The notes: generated by a model from the sequence alone, not told the origin. Numbered from the stretch's first letter, positions 22,225 to 36,245 are shown. The stretch: 64,000 nucleotides of DNA from Davidsoniella eucalypti (GCA_004009845.1 RMBW01000016.1:124001-188000); one strand, 5' to 3'. Numbers and translations: made by a program.

Positions 22225-23004
22225 TGAACATTAGACGGCCTTGACCCTTATAATCTACTAGGGTTAGGACATGCACATTCTGTTGCTATTTATTTTTCTT
22301 AGATTTATAGGGACGAACTCGTAGAGTTACAGCATACGCGTTTTAGCACATACATATATAACTTTTTTCTCATACTTTTCACATTTCACAAATATTGACA
22401 GTGCCAAAATGTACTGAAAATGTATTTTTTTTGAAGATGGAGTCGTCAATATATATTAACGGTGAAAACAGAAAATAGGTGGTAAAGGACAAGATAAGTT
22501 GGTGATGATAATAATATACACAGAACTATACGACTAAACCGAGTGTAGTTCGAACTTGCAGATAAAAAAAACAAACAATAAAGGTGAAAAAGACATCGAA
22601 AAGAAATAAAACAAATGATACTCCAGAGACGCCGGGTTGACTTTAGTTGCATAACGCGATGTTTGTTTCTGTTAATTCGATATTTTGAAAGATATAAAGA
22701 AATATTTATAAATAGGAGGGAAGACCTTGGAAAAAAAAAGAAACGGAAATGAAAACATATTGAACCCCATCAAGGAGTTTTCACTTTTACTTACCACAAA
22801 CAAGCGATTTGGTGATGAAAAACAAAGCCAGCCAAAAAAACAAACAAAGGGTTCATAAACGCCTGGCGCAAAAAAAAAAAAAGTACAAAAAAAGAGAAGA
22901 AAGACTCCATGCTGAAACCCATGAAAGAAAAAAGAAAAGATGAAAAAAAAAAAAAACTAAGATTATTTAAGGAGGAAACATCAACCCAAAGAAAGAAAAA
23001 CAAA
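22225..23004. other. Convergent 3' region between the R3H and channel genes
   Basis: The two genes face each other. The stretch is strongly A/T-rich, with long A runs at about 22725-22950 that are T runs in the channel gene's 3' UTR sense. No gene is supported. Confidence 0.5.
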
Positions 23005-26000
23005 CTAATTGGTCGAGTTTGCGCGAGGATTAGATTGAGTTTCCTCTGGTAATTCGGCAATATCAGACTCTGAAGAGATTGCGACAGTTTTTCCCTTTGT
23101 CCGACCAACTGTCGAACCAGATCGAGGAGATTTGTATCCGCGACTACTCATCGGACGACGTATAGGGGCGCGTTTCTGTAAAGAACCAATCGTCGACCCG
23201 ATACTATGATCGCGACTACGGCTCTTATCACTGCTTGCATTGCTACCTCTTTTAGTCGTAGCATTTTTACCACGGGCTTCGATGGAGGCTGCTGGCGCTA
23301 GACCGATCACGGAGTTGCGTCGAGTAGTAGGAGCAGTAGTCACTACTTTAAGTTCGCGAATCTCACTGATTACTTCAGAGAAGCTCTCTTCCAGGGTCTT
23401 CATGCGTGCGAGAACAAGGCGGCTCATACGGTCTCTATCGGCAGAGGTCTCATCACGAGAATCTAAGAGACGGCCATGTTTTGACGCCATGGCCATCATC
23501 TGAGTTTGGAAGCTGGAAGAGAGTGTGTTGATGATATCGTCTTCTAGCACGAGATTGGTCTCTGACATGGTAGCATCGATGGAAGAAAGACGACGCGCGC
23601 GACTGCTTTCAACCTCGGACTCGCGTGTAGGCGACATTTTAGATGGACCGGCGATGCCAGGGGATTTTGATATAGTAATGGGACGAGCTGGTGGCGAGAC
23701 GGTAAGTTTCTGTGGAAACCATTTGCTGGTAGTCGGCGTCTTCATGCCACTGGTATCGCGCTTTTGTTCGTAGTCAGATGCTTCTTCGGTGATGGACCCA
23801 GGGCTGGGTGGTCGATTGTTGTAGTGATCTGAGTTCATCATGATGGTGCTAGAGGACATGTTTCTACTATGCATACCCCGACGGGCTTTCCCGGAACGTG
23901 GCGAACTTGGCCAGCCACTCATTGGCCGTGAGACAGTCGGCGTTGGATAGTGGTCATCATCATCGTCAGTAGTAGTGTACTCGGAGTGTTGAACAGTGTT
24001 TGGCCTGAAACTTTGAGCCACGCTGCTGGCCTCATACTCGTCGTTTGTCACCAGTTCATCATCGCCATCACCGTCAGTATGGTCTTTGTACTGTTGGGGG
24101 ATTTGCTGTTTGGCGGCCAAGCTAATGCCGGTGCTGTGACGTCTTATTAAGCCGCTGTTCGATACAAGATCAGCGGGATCGCTGGCAGTAGATCGGACAT
24201 CTGGGGCGCGGCGTGGTGGGCCTTGTGACATGCTAAAGCGACGTAGCCAAGCATTATCTGTGCCATTAGCCCTCGCGGGCCAATTGTCTTCAGTTTCATC
24301 GGTGCGGTTCATCCAATTCCGTATTTCGGTCTGGTTGCGGCGTCGTTCACTGCGTCGTTGACTTCGTAGAGTGTTGTGATCCGGAGGTCGACGAAAAACC
24401 TCTTCAAGAGCACGGTCTTTCTGGAAGCCGACTACTGACTCTTCCCGTACTCTTAGATTGGGACTGAAGGCAGCAATTCGACCGGCTGGGTCAGCAATAG
24501 AGATGGTGCGACCACGAGAAACGCCAGGATGATCGACGAGATCAGTCGGCTCATAAATAGACGGAGCAAGGAAGTAGCGTTCATATACGAAGATTGCCCA
24601 TAAGATGGGGAAATGGGTGAGCTTGATGACGAGTCGGTTGAGCCATACAAAGTGGCGTAATGGCATGAGATATCGAAGAGGCATGAGAAGCCAGGCAAAG
24701 ATGTTGCCAGGTGGAACGTATGAAAACAGCGAGTCGTTTTTCACCATAGAGATAGTGTTTATGGCAAATAAAAATTGGTGCTCCTCAGTGGCATTGGAAG
24801 CAATGGCCATGAAGGAGTTCGTGAGAACCGTAATTAGAATAGTACTAGTATACTATGTTAGTATGTATGGGAAGCTTTGTATGACGGGCGGAGATTGACT
24901 TACACAATGACAAAATGGCAAATAATTAGAAATAGAGCCAACAGCGACTTTCCAAGGACATTACAATCTCCCCAGATCTCCCAGGCTGCCGGTGTGAAGC
25001 CCATGATGATTTGGAACATACTGAAAGCAAAGCCGGCACTATCTTGATGGTTCTTAGAAAAGGTAAAGTATACAAAGAAGCCGCTACACGCGATGACAGC
25101 CAAAAACAGCACTGCCGCCAAGTCGATTGCCATTAGCCGGAAGGCTATGAGAAGCTGTGAAAAGTATGGGTAGTGGTCAAGAACACTGAAGATGCGCGGC
25201 AGTAACAGAATTGCATTAGCTGCTAGCACATCGTAGGCCATATCGTTCCAGTGATGCGGATCTAACAAGAACACACCATAGGCACGCATACAATAGTAGA
25301 GAATCAACATTCCCAGAATTCCCAAGTCGAATATGTTCCAGAAGCTCATGATGTAGAGTGAAAATCCCTGCTCGTTGAAGCCCACCAGCTCATCTAGCAT
25401 GAAGCCTGCGCTCCAAAACCAGAAAATCAGTTCGAGTCCAGTAATCTGAGTAGAACGTTGTACTAGCACGGCCAGGAATAGGCCTATCAGCACTGCCAGT
25501 GAAACGGTGGACAAGAAGGAGCGATAGCGCGGCACACGAAGGCGAGACAACTTGAACGGAGATGCATGGCGAGGATCATACAGACTAACAGTTCGACGGC
25601 TTGGTTTGTATGTGTTACTATCTTCTGTAGCTCCGGTATTGTGCATCTGGTGGGTTTGATAGTGGACGTGCTGCTGCCCCCCATAACGACCGGGCCCTCC
25701 TAGCAATGGGGTTCGCGCATTTGGGCGGTGATGGGACAGGCCGGATCCAGAAATAGAGCTGTATACTGGCGGGCGGTGCAAGCTATCAGCGGCAGAATAG
25801 AACGAGATGGCGCCGCTCCAGATAGCTTCGAGCTGCTGTATAACAAGTGGGTGAGAAAGAAAGTGTTTTGCAGAGGCTCGGATGGCAACCTCAAGGGTTG
25901 ATGTGCGGGACTCTGACTTCTTGACATAGGTAGCGTATTGGAAGCCAGTGAAGCCCTGAAGCGGGTGGAAGTCGTATGATAGAGCATCGATCAGCTCGCG

Positions 26001-26633
26001 GGTGTTGTACTCCTTGAGAAGCTTGATAGCCAGAAGCTCGCAGACCTTGGATCGCGTTTTGCTAGTGCCAGCATTGCCTGGATACAGCTGGGCTTCTTTA
26101 GCGAACTGGAGAGTGTTGGCCATGAGGGCATAGAGCGTAGCTCGTGAGAAGTGTTGCGCTCGGATCGCTTGCTGCATGGGCTTGACGAGGAACTGTGAGA
26201 CTTGAGGGGAGCGTAGCTGGTCCCAAGTGAGGGTCGTTTCGGTGCGGGTTTGGACGAGAATGCGGATGGCGTGTGTGAGAGTGTATATTGGCAATGAGTC
26301 TGTAGTTGAAGATGGTTAGTGACGGGTAGATAGCGGCTAATGGGTGTCAGACTTACCCAGATGTGACGCCGAGAACAATGGCAGTACCGGCAGTCTCCGG
26401 CCCGCTTCTACAGGCTCTTGCTGGGGGCGGATGAAGCCATTGATGCCGGCGCCGTGGATGTCATCGATGGACTCGTCGTCGTCGTCGTCGTCGGCCTCGG
26501 TGAAGTCGGCGGTGGCGTGGCGTGGTTCGGGCAGGCGGTTGGCGTGTACAGGCGGATACTGAGATAGTTCAGGGACGCTCTGCGACGCCGGTGGCGGGTT
26601 GGTGGCCGTGCCGTTGAGTAGCGAGGTAAACAT
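23005..26633 (-). CDS. YVC1: Yvc1-like TRP family vacuolar cation channel (1170 aa, three exons)
   Basis: Exons 26633-26357, 26299-24904 and 24844-23005 join in frame (GTAAGT donors). The N-terminal cytosolic part (about 90-240) reads like Yvc1 proteins (LPIYTLTHAIRILVQTR, STRELIDAL-like). Hydrophobic segments start near residue 352 (FLSTVSLAVLIGLFLAVLV) and continue through FWNIFDLGILGMLILYY and IDLAAVLFLAVIACSGFFVY. A pore loop near 519 (FQIIMGFTPAAWEIW) precedes the last membrane helix, which spans the exon 2/3 junction and runs into TNSFMAI. After it comes EEHQFLFAINTISMVK, highly typical of fungal Yvc1. The long serine/arginine-rich tail (about 700-1170) contains a predicted coiled-coil stretch (SRLVLARMKTLEESFSEVIS). 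In yeast Yvc1 releases vacuolar calcium under osmotic stress; vacuolar location here is by homology. The ATG at 26633 sits in a good context (gccATG). Confidence 0.9.
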
Positions 26634-29600
26634 GGCGGATGCGTATATAGATGGGAGGGCCGGCGTTGCTGGGAGGGGGGGGGACGAATCAATGGAGGGC
26701 GGACATTGAAGAGGCTAGGACGACTGGAATGGCGATGTGATGATAGTGGCGATGGAGACCGAGACGGCGATGAGAAGAGTCGCGATGCAGCCTGTGGCTG
26801 CTGGCGCACCAGCGATGGACGATAAGATAAGAAGAAAGCAGATGCTTGTATGATGTGCTACGAAACCGCCGCTACGCCGTTCGCCGTTGGGCCGTCGAGA
26901 TATCCGTATGTTTGGGATGTGCACAGGCTGCTTCCGTAAGAAATGTGTCGATTCGCAATGCAAGCGCTGGTGCAGCCAAAAATGGCGGAAATGAAAGAGG
27001 TCGAACAAATGTGCACGATATGGATGCCGGCTTGGACCGGTGTTTGAGCTGTAGCTAGCGTGCTATTGTGCTGTTGTCAGTGCTTTTGTGTGCTGTTGTC
27101 AGTGCTTTTGTGTGCTGTAGCCGCCCCCGTAACTGTGCTGTAGCTGAGCTAGCTGGCGCTGAGGGCTAAAGCCAAAATCAAAGTATAGGCCTGGCCAGAC
27201 GAGTCCCCCTATTTTTTTTGTGCTTTTGGTTGGCAGGAGCAAACACAATCAAGAACCCTGGCAGGCAACTTCCCGAGGCCGTGCAGAAGGTATCAGTACT
27301 CAAATAATGCTCGACAGAGCCTTTGCTTGTGCTGCAACTACGCAAAGCAGTCGAACGACAAGGCTGTAAAGTGTGCTGGAAGCCTCTGCGAAATAGGACA
27401 TCAAGGCCAACAGCACGGCCGACTCATCTTCGAAACTTGGTGGGTGACATCAACATTTTATCTGCATCAACGACAACCACGATTTGTATGTCAAGAAAGA
27501 AGATATGCACGGGTGCATTTCGACCATATGCACAGTGATGCAAGGTGAGAGATCCCAAAATCCCGAGGGATTAATACCCTGTTCTAGACATTCTAATAGG
27601 CGTCGCTTCTGCAACAGAAAGCGTCGCTACTACTGCGACCACAGCTATACACGATACATAGAGTGTCCCAGGAGCTCAAGCAACTAGGCGAGATGGCTCT
27701 GCTGGCGATGCACTGCTTCTAGTGCTGGAACTGGTGCAATTCTGACTGCAATGCTGCGCTGCACTGCGCTGCACTACCCTACACTGCATATATATATCTG
27801 TAGTTGTCGTTGTATATACATATTGTATGTACTTGACAGAGCCTTCGCTAGGATATCTACGACTTCGTACCAATAGCTACCTTCTTGACATGTCGTACCT
27901 TTCGGCGTATGATGATGCATCCATCAATACCGGCCGACAGGGCCTGCATACGAAGCCAAGGCAACTTAATCACTTGTTAGTGGGCATCTACTGCTACTAC
28001 TATGCAGACTAGTCTTTGAAAACAGACGACCTTGACCGCAACGCCGATATCTTTCTCTCAGATGACCAACTTCAGCATGAGCCACCATCAAACAATTCCC
28101 CTCACTCAGCGTTCCATTGCGGGCACCGACAATCTCCCTAGCGGGCATGGCGGTGCTGCGACAAGTCTCGATCGAGCCCACGATAGATAGCAACACTAGC
28201 AGCAGTAGCACTATCAGTATGTATCTGCATATTCGAACGGCACAGGTGGGCTTTCGTTCTACCGTACTACTACAAATCTAGTTGTATGTGCAACTAAGAA
28301 GGTCTTCTGCCACCGCTGCCACCACACACAAATCTCAGAAGACGGTGAGCTCGATTTTTTTCGCCTGGACACTATATGACGGAGCTCTGGCTTTAATCCT
28401 GCACATCCTTTTCCTTATATGGCTCTAGTGGTCCTATTGGTTCTGGTGGGCAGCTTCAACAACGGCAGCTGGTCCCCATCCCACAGCCAAGGGTGGTGAT
28501 CTTATTGCCCGTGTGATTGGCTAGTCTCCTGTGCAGCCATCATCAATGGGGGTTGCCGTCGTTGATCGATGATGGCAGAGAGGGCCATAAAGATAGCCGA
28601 CGTCTGATGTGCTGCTGCACAGTACTTTCTTTCGGCAATGGCACCATCACTCCCGCTGACCGAGAATCGCCTGCGTATAAGTTTACGTGTAAGTGCGGCC
28701 TCTTTGGAATGCGAGAAGATAGTGTCCGACTAGCCTACTTCATCGCGGAGTTATATCTGGCGATTGGAACTTGGAACTTGGCTACACTGATTCAAGCAGC
28801 CCATCAGTCGCTCAGGTACACCGAGTGAGTTTGCTGTTCATTGTCTCAAGTTATATTCACTGTTACTACGCGAGGTTCCTTTCTTGACAAGATCCTCGTG
28901 AAGGATGAGAGAAAAAGACCTCAGTGGCATGGTATAGATGATAACGGCAATCCCAAGACCTTTTTTTCTTATTTTCGATCACCGGACCTTTCAACATATT
29001 AGTAGCTCCAGGTCTATTATGTGTTACTATCATTTGCCTTTTAAAACAATACAATGCTCGTCATGGTTGTCGCTTCTGCAATCGCTTTATCAGTGGTAAC
29101 CCATCGGGGGCAATGCTGAATATCAATGCAAATTAACCCCCTGCTAACCAATTACTACTTTCTAGATTACCCCCCTAGCTAGTATTTTTCATGTCATTTT
29201 TCATTTTTGATTGGCAACTTAGTGTTGAAGCCGTACGGGTTCCAATATGACCATATAGTAACGACAATGGTTTAGCCATAGCCACTAACTGAATAACAAA
29301 CAGAGACACAGCATTTATCGGCTTCTAAAGTCGGACTAGCCATTTCACAAACATACTAATGATTGGCTAGAACCAACTCTAAGAATATTTAGCTTCTTAA
29401 ACTTGCATTGCAGCCAGGTTTAAGAGTCGTTGTCTCAGCTGCAATTCATCTGGCAAGTCGGCCATTCATATATCACAAAACTTGCAACCCTCCCTTTTAT
29501 ATCGTAGCACTGCAGCGTCCGAACACCACTAGGATATGCATATGCAGATGTACACCTATTTGCCGTATGTAAAAAGATGGACGATTGTATGCTACCACGC

Positions 29601-30342
29601 TATGTGCATATACTTACATATGTAAGTGCCTATTCTTTCTAAGTGGCCATCCGTCTTATGCATGCCAGCTGCAGGCGCTGCATGATGGCAACCACACCAC
29701 AAGCTTCCTCCCTGCCGCCACCATCAGTCCTTTTGCAACAGTTGCAAGTAATGATTATTCCCCCCACCTTTGTAGCAAACGGGGTCTGGGCTGGGCTCAT
29801 CGTCCATTCTCGTGGCCGCATGGCACTACAACTGCGTATGCCTGTATATATATGTACAGATACATACCAACATGTACAAATATGCACTGCTCACAGGAGA
29901 CGCTTCATCCTCGAAACGCACAGAACCCAAAGGAAGCCTGCCGATGTTCTTCGTCGTAGAGTGCCTGCATCGTGAGAACCAGGTCTTCATTCACGATATT
30001 CCTCCACCATAAGTTGTTCCCTCTTTAAGTGGTGGGCTTCTTTTTTTCTTGGACTAGGCACCATTCAACTTACGATGAACCGGCGCATACAGGCCAAGTC
30101 TGATCGTAATTAAGGATTTATCTAGTTCCGATGATGTCCCCCTCCGCTTCGCTTGGATGGGATCGTCACGCGCGTGCACTCGTTTTCAACTGACCCCGCT
30201 CCGATTGTTATACCGTTGACCGGCGCAGCAATATTGAAGCTGCCATAGTTCTCTGAGTACTAGAACACCAGGTCGTGTCCCATATAGAATTCAAGAAGAA
30301 AATGCTATCGTATTCTTGGCGGTATACAGCCGAGCAATTAAA
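26634..30342. other. Large intergenic region, no supported gene
   Basis: Frames of up to 124 codons (29585-29959) and 103 codons (28517-28828) occur in mixed composition. A cysteine-rich frame at 27327-27548 and a CHRCHH word near 28310 could be remnants of a zinc-binding protein, but no intact domain is seen. The first 400 bp upstream of 26633 probably include the channel gene's promoter. Confidence 0.4.
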
Positions 30343-30394
30343 CATGTCGAAGAAGACCGTTAAACATAATCAAATCAAATCATGTCGAAGAAGA
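30343..30394 (+). mobile_element. Ultra-short (24 nt) retroelement insertion with 14-bp target duplication
   Basis: CATGTCGAAGAAGA occurs at 30343-30356 and again at 30381-30394. The 24 nt between (30357-30380) read CCGTTAAACATAATCAAATC plus AAAT, which is the extreme 3' end of family 2 (compare 36295-36312). This is the expected result of target-primed reverse transcription that stopped almost at once. Confidence 0.8.
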
Positions 30395-30647
30395 TAGGTC
30401 AAACGAACGGAATGATATTAATGTGTACTAAGAAAACTACCATTATCTCTACCAATGGCGGCATTAAGAGTTTCCCTTTGCCTTGCTACTACTTCGCAAA
30501 CAATTGAAACAGGATCCTAGCCAGGACGATCATCTTCTATAGCCTAGTTCGCAAGCTGCATGAATCTGAAGTGAACCTAGTCTGAGCGCTAGCGACACTT
30601 CATGCCGGGGATACGATATAATCTACTTCGATGCCTGCTAAGCTTAT

Positions 30648-32182
30648 CTAGTTCTTTCTCTTCTTCTTGTTAGACTTCTTGCTTGTCTTGGCCTGGTTAC
30701 TGGATGACGTCGCAACAGCCTTAACATCCCCTCCTTCCTCATCATCCTGGTCGTCGCCTAAGATGCCGAACAGACCGGCCCCGCTTTCTTTCGGAGCGGC
30801 GTTGTTCGTGAAGGCCACATCGGGCTTGTTTTCGGCTAGTATGCCAAACAGCGCACTAGCGCCGCCATTCTTAGGTACGTTTCCCTGTTCAAAAGACTTG
30901 ACTACCTGATCGTGGGTTGAAACGCTTTGTTCGGCAACGTGCTTGGCTTCCACATCGGCAGAATGCAGGTCGGCTTTGGCGTGATCGACTGTTTCTCTTG
31001 CGGCCTTGCTAAGGCGACTAGTAGCCTTACTGATCTTGTTCTTGATGGCATCTAATCACCGTTTCTTCAGTTAGTAATCCTCGCCTCTGTCAACCAATTG
31101 GTGTTAGGTGATAGCTTACCCCTGACTTCGGAGATCGGGATGCCCTCCCATTCCTCATCCTGACCATCATGCTTGGCCTTGTCCTTACTCGCAGCCTTAG
31201 CACGAGCTTTGGCCTGCTGGTTGACTGCGCGGGATTCGCCTTTCTTAGTCTCGGGGCTCTTGATGCTAACGCCTTCTTCGCTTGTTCCAAAGGTTTCAGG
31301 ATCTAGAATCTCTTCCTCCATTCCATCTGCCAGCACCTCCACATTAGGGATACTTGAGATACGAGCAAAGTTATCCTCGCTATCTTCGATAGAGTCGTTC
31401 TTGGCTAGCTCGTGCTGCCACCACATGCGCAGACCTCTAGTCTCCCATCCAAGCTTGGTGGCTGCTTTACGAGCGAAGATCCAGGCCTCTAGTGGCCAGG
31501 CACATATGACAGCAACGGCGAAGCCGCGAGGTGTGATATTCTGACTGTAGGGGCTCTTCATGAATGTAAGCAGCCCAAACAAGCCTAACGTGCGAGAAAA
31601 CACGCGGTCTTGGTCAGGCCAGCCACGCATTTGATCGAACACCTTCTTGAAGATCTCAGAGTCTTCATCGCGAGTGGCTGGTGACATCTTAGACGATGAG
31701 GAGGAAGCAGAAACTTCGTTCTTCTTTTCAGAATACTTGTTTTCAGGAACAGGAGTCTGAGTGCCACCAACAAAATCCAACGGATCAGCATCCCATATGT
31801 CAGCTTCGCCGGGTGAGGTCTTCACAGAAGGAAAAGCAACGCCATCGTGGACCTCTTCCAAACCCGAGCCACTGTGGTGATACATATTGGGGATGAGGCT
31901 GGCATCATCGTGTTCTGAAATGGTATCCCGAGCATCATAGCTAGAGCCAGGTGCGGTCTTGTATGCCATACGGTGTTCGATATAGTCGAGTCGCTCGCTC
32001 AAGCCATCTAGAGAAGAGTGGAAGCTTGGTAAATCGGACAGCTCGCTACGTGGTGTAAGTGGCGATGGAGATGTAGCCGATCGTGCGCTCTCGGGGAACC
32101 CGGGTTTTCGGGGGTGGGCATAGTCTGAAGCAGTACGGACCGGCGCCTGACGCTTGAATGTATCTTCATGTAGAGAGTCCAT
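30648..32182 (-). CDS. Unrecognised protein with one membrane-like segment (488 aa, two exons)
   Basis: Exons 32182-31120 and 31051-30648 join in frame across a 69-bp intron (GTAAGC donor, TACTAAC branch, TTAG acceptor). I chose the ATG at 32182 (catcATGg) over an in-frame ATG at 32251, because the 23 residues between look like translated leader. Residues 1-180 are serine-rich and acidic. About 190-275 form the only well-conserved-looking part: FKKVFDQMRGWPDQDRVFSR, then a hydrophobic stretch (GFAVAVICAWPLEAWIFARK) and TKLGWETRGLRMWWQHELA. The rest is charged, with alanine/lysine-rich helices and a very basic end (SKKSNKKKRKN), plus a duplicated LFGIL motif (ALFGILAEN and GLFGILGDD). A nuclear or membrane-associated role is possible, but no family is recognised. 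Confidence 0.7.
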
Positions 32183-35100
32183 GATGAAATTGTGGTGGTG
32201 ATTTGTGTGCAGGGTGGCTTGAAAGAGATTTAGAGGATATGTACGAAGCACGGTAGGGAAATGAAAGACGAGACGAGGGGCAGCACTTATGTGTGTTTAG
32301 TCAAGCGGCGATTTGTTGCTTAGATAGAGCCGAACTACCGTTTGACATAGCACATGATTGCCCATGACGTCGTTGGCTCACGCTTCCTTTCAAGACCAAG
32401 AGCGGTGCCGATTGGCTCTTTCGGTTCCCAGAAAGAGAAAGCGGCCTTTCTTGGCTATTGTTTCCAGCATGCTCATCCCAAAGATCTCTTGCAATTCGCC
32501 CGCAAGTTGTACTAGTTCGAGCTAAGTTTATCGCCGGTTGCGGTTAAGCTCTGTCGGTAACATCATTGTAAGGGTTACATTTAGGGTTACCACAGGGCGT
32601 TTTTTCGAAATTCAAGCTTTTCCAAATATATTTTTTCTTGGGAAGGAAGAAAGCTTATTTCGCGGATTTGTTTTGTGTGTGAATACGTGCTAGATAGTTG
32701 CCATTGAGTGTCCGGCTAATATCACTACTCTGGACTGTCGTTATGGTTGCTCTTCACCTGAGGCTATCATTTGTGATACGAAGTTAAAACTATACTTGCT
32801 GTCCAAGTTATAGCTCATGTAGCTATAATTCCGAAGAATTCCTTTGCGGGTCAAGATCCCTCCCTTTGCCCCTTCCAAGCCCGAACTAAAGTGGATAGAA
32901 AGCTGTATCGGGGAAGTTGGATAATTGTGACGATAGAATGTCTCTGAATCACTCAATACCTTCCGCAGTTGTCAGCTCGGATTTCCTTTTTATTTGTTTC
33001 TAATCGTCTTCGAAGGATGACAACAGATAAGCTTGCAAACGGGCGTATTTGGGATTTTTGCCAAGTCAGGAAATGGCCTGACTGACGTGACGTGATGTTA
33101 TGCAGAGCAGGCTAGAAAGATGTTCCAGTACTGGTATTTGCTCCTTATCTCAGTATCTTTTTCTTTGTGGAACTAGTAGTCCTCTATCAGATACTATCTC
33201 TTCAATGTCTGAAAATCATCATACATATCCGTCTAGTGATCCTGATATCGCTGACAGACAAGATATAGTTATCTATTGACTGGGCTTCGCACGATATAGT
33301 AGCGTGTAGCTTAGCCTCTCAGATTGGCCTTCGGGGCAATGCTGTTTTTTAGGAAGCAGGATTCAGGGCCGCGGAATCAAGGCTTCCAAGCTACCAGATG
33401 TTATGTTCATTATTCTAGCGACTTCAACGCCCGGCATTTATTTTCGCTACAAAAGAATGTTCAAAATGCCGCGCGGTCTAGCATGTAACAAAGAAACCCA
33501 CCGCACTGACCTTGGGGTTTGAATCCAATGACAGAAAGCACTGACGGTAGCTAAGCAAAGACGGGCGACTTGAAGGCAAGATATTGAATATAAGCCAAGC
33601 TACAGAGAGATGAAATGTTAACGGAAACAGAAAGGAATATCACAAGAGATAATTGAGAGAAAAGGGAATAAAGGAGGCTCTAGAGCGACATGTTCGTAGA
33701 CATATGGACGTGTCCCAAGTTGCATCTTGATATTAGACCAGGGAAAAGATACTTAATCAACCATGTTGATCAAGTAATCAAGTCACAACCCAACGTTGAA
33801 CCGTACTCTATCATGACATCCTAAATTGACAATATCTAATTCGCCAGAGCCAAGCATCAGCATATTTGGAAACATAGCTTGTTAGTTGGTCTCACAGAGA
33901 CTGACTAGCCCACCATGTCTGCTCTTGTGACAGAAACGTAGACCTGGTACAGTCTAACCTGGCTAGTGGGCTTGACACGACTATAAGACATACTCATCGT
34001 CCTGTCTTGGGAATTTTCAACCAATAGTGAATATCTTACAGAACATCACGAATAATGCTTTTAGGCTCACCGATGAAGCTTCAGGCAGATGACTGGATCA
34101 TGTTATGGGCAATGGTATTATACTTCACTATCCTCATTTATCAACTATCTGACCATGTTCATTTAGGCGTGTGAAACAGTTCTCATAATTGGAATGAACA
34201 TTGTAACTACGACTAGCTCTAACTTGATAAATCCTGACGATAATGCTATACTCACAACTTCCGAGATCGCCACGCGCACATATGGGTCGAAAATGGGTTT
34301 GGTAGTAGAGCAGATGCAAATATCCATTATCTGGAGTGTTAAATGCTGCCTACTTGTCATGTATAACCGTTTAACATAAGTTGCTCCTGACTTTCAAGTG
34401 ATATCATCTCAACACAAGTGCTAAACATTAATCTTGTTCGTATCGCGATATAGTATGTCACTTCGACAGAACTGGGCAGTCAAGGCATTGTCATGTTATG
34501 TAACCTGGACGTTGATAGTCATGAAAATTCTATACTTCGGTGTTTGGTATCGTCCATTTTCATCAACTTTCAGATGCCACGCAAGCAAAAACTGATTCTA
34601 TGTGGTGTTTTTGCTCTGGGAAGCTTTACTGTAGGTTTAACTATCACCATCTATATATAGCCTTGTACATACTAACACCACACAGATCCTCTCAGCTATC
34701 CTCGACAAATTTTAATCTTTCACACAACCTTCCGGTCTATCTTGGACCTTTTGGTATATCCGCGAATCATCTACCGCTCTCATCGTCAGCAATCTACCAA
34801 TGACATGGTCTCTATTCCGACGTATCCTAAATTCGACATCCATCCACAACAAGTCATCTCATCCGAGTGGCTTCAATCACATTGTGGTCTCGGGGTACCG
34901 TTCAAACATTCATGTTTCGTGCAATGACATAACAGATGAGGCAGGACTTGAGACTCTATTAGAGAATAATGACTCTTAGGAACACATCAATCGCACAGCA
35001 GCCATCCCCCTGAAGATTTATCATAAACAAGAAGTCACTGTCATTATGCATGTAGGTAGCTACGGTTCAAGAGAGTATGGATATTGCTGGGGCTGCAGCT

Positions 35101-36119
35101 ACAAAGTTTGAAGTCAGTGGGGGAGAAGTACAGGCCGGTACTAGAAATAGCGGCAATGGAAGTGTCAAAGAGATATGGTTAGCGGAGGCGGTAGTGGAAG
35201 ACGAGTCAGAATCAGAGAGATCGACGTCTGGAGTTGTTAGACCACGGCCAGCAATATAATGATAATAACGGTCTCAAGGTGGTAACTCCTTAGTAGACAT
35301 GACTTTAAGCAAACGCTATTTATGATACGATATAGTTATATCCCCAGCAACCTGATAATTCGTTGGGCACGTGTATTCTTGGTAAATCATGACATGCCAG
35401 CTTATCCAAAAAGGTAGGCTTGATGATAGAAGATTTACCCTCCGTCATCGTGATACTTTGATAACAACCCTTTCGGAGGTAGCTGTAACCCATGACTCGG
35501 TCTGATCATATCAGGAAGGCGTTCGTCCATTTTTATTCCTTGAGGATATATTTAGAAGTCCACGGTTGTGGTAGTTGCCGTGTTACTTGTCCTCCCCGTC
35601 TCGATTCTCGGTGAGCATACACACACACCCTCGACGTTCGACGTGGAGGTTTCCATGACATTCACGCACACCCTCACTTGTCACGATGTTCGAATGCAGG
35701 AACCGTGGGGATCTAGAGCTTATTTACAGCTGGGTTTTAGATGAAGTTGTTTATTTTTTATTCTTATCCCAAATTCCGCGTGGACAGGAGATTCAAATCC
35801 CTCCATTTGATCCTTAGTATGCGGTACGGGAAGGATTTCAGGAACTGTACAAAGTAAGTAGAGGTCTCTGATGATGGATGAATTGGTAAATTTATGAGAT
35901 GATTTGATTTAGGTTCCAGTTGAAGGTCATGCATGGTGTTATTAATTTTAAGCACGGGGTTGCGTGTACTGAAAAAGAGAAATTACGGGGTTAGCTAGGG
36001 TATAATGTGGGGCGGGCTCGGGAAGAAGATTGACTGGAAAAGAAAAGAAATAAAGCAACGGCATCCCGTTCAATGGAACAAACAGGCTCCGGAAAAAAAG
36101 GCTCAAATGAAAAAAGACA
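32183..36119. other. Large intergenic region, no supported gene
   Basis: The promoter of the 32182 gene is at the left end. The rest is AT-rich with frames under 90 codons and no recognisable motif. Confidence 0.4.
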
Positions 36120-36191
36120 AGCTCAGAACCGGAGTCGAACCGATGACTTCAAGAACTGCAGTCTCGCACGCTACCACTGCGTCACCTGAGC
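36120..36191 (-). tRNA. tRNA-Cys (anticodon GCA)
   Basis: The minus strand folds into a full cloverleaf. Acceptor GCTCAGG pairs with TCTGAGC (one G-T), D stem ACGC/GCGT has a 7-nt loop AGTGGTA, anticodon stem CGAGA/TCTTG holds loop CTGCAGT with GCA at the anticodon, and T stem ATCGG/CCGGT holds TTCGACT. A discriminator T and a nearby T run (Pol III terminator) follow. There is no intron. All stems pair, so it is likely functional. Confidence 0.9.
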
Positions 36192-36245
36192 TTGGTTTTC
36201 TGAGGTATTAGCGCCTCTATGAAGGAAAAGCAAAAATCACGTGAT

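Noticed and set aside
23240..24150. Plus-strand frames opposite the channel gene's tail
   Set aside because: Shadows of the serine/arginine-rich coding sequence.
27327..27548. Cysteine-rich frame as a possible zinc-binding gene
   Set aside because: Cysteine spacing matches no finger type, and stops follow closely; kept only as a remark on the intergenic region.
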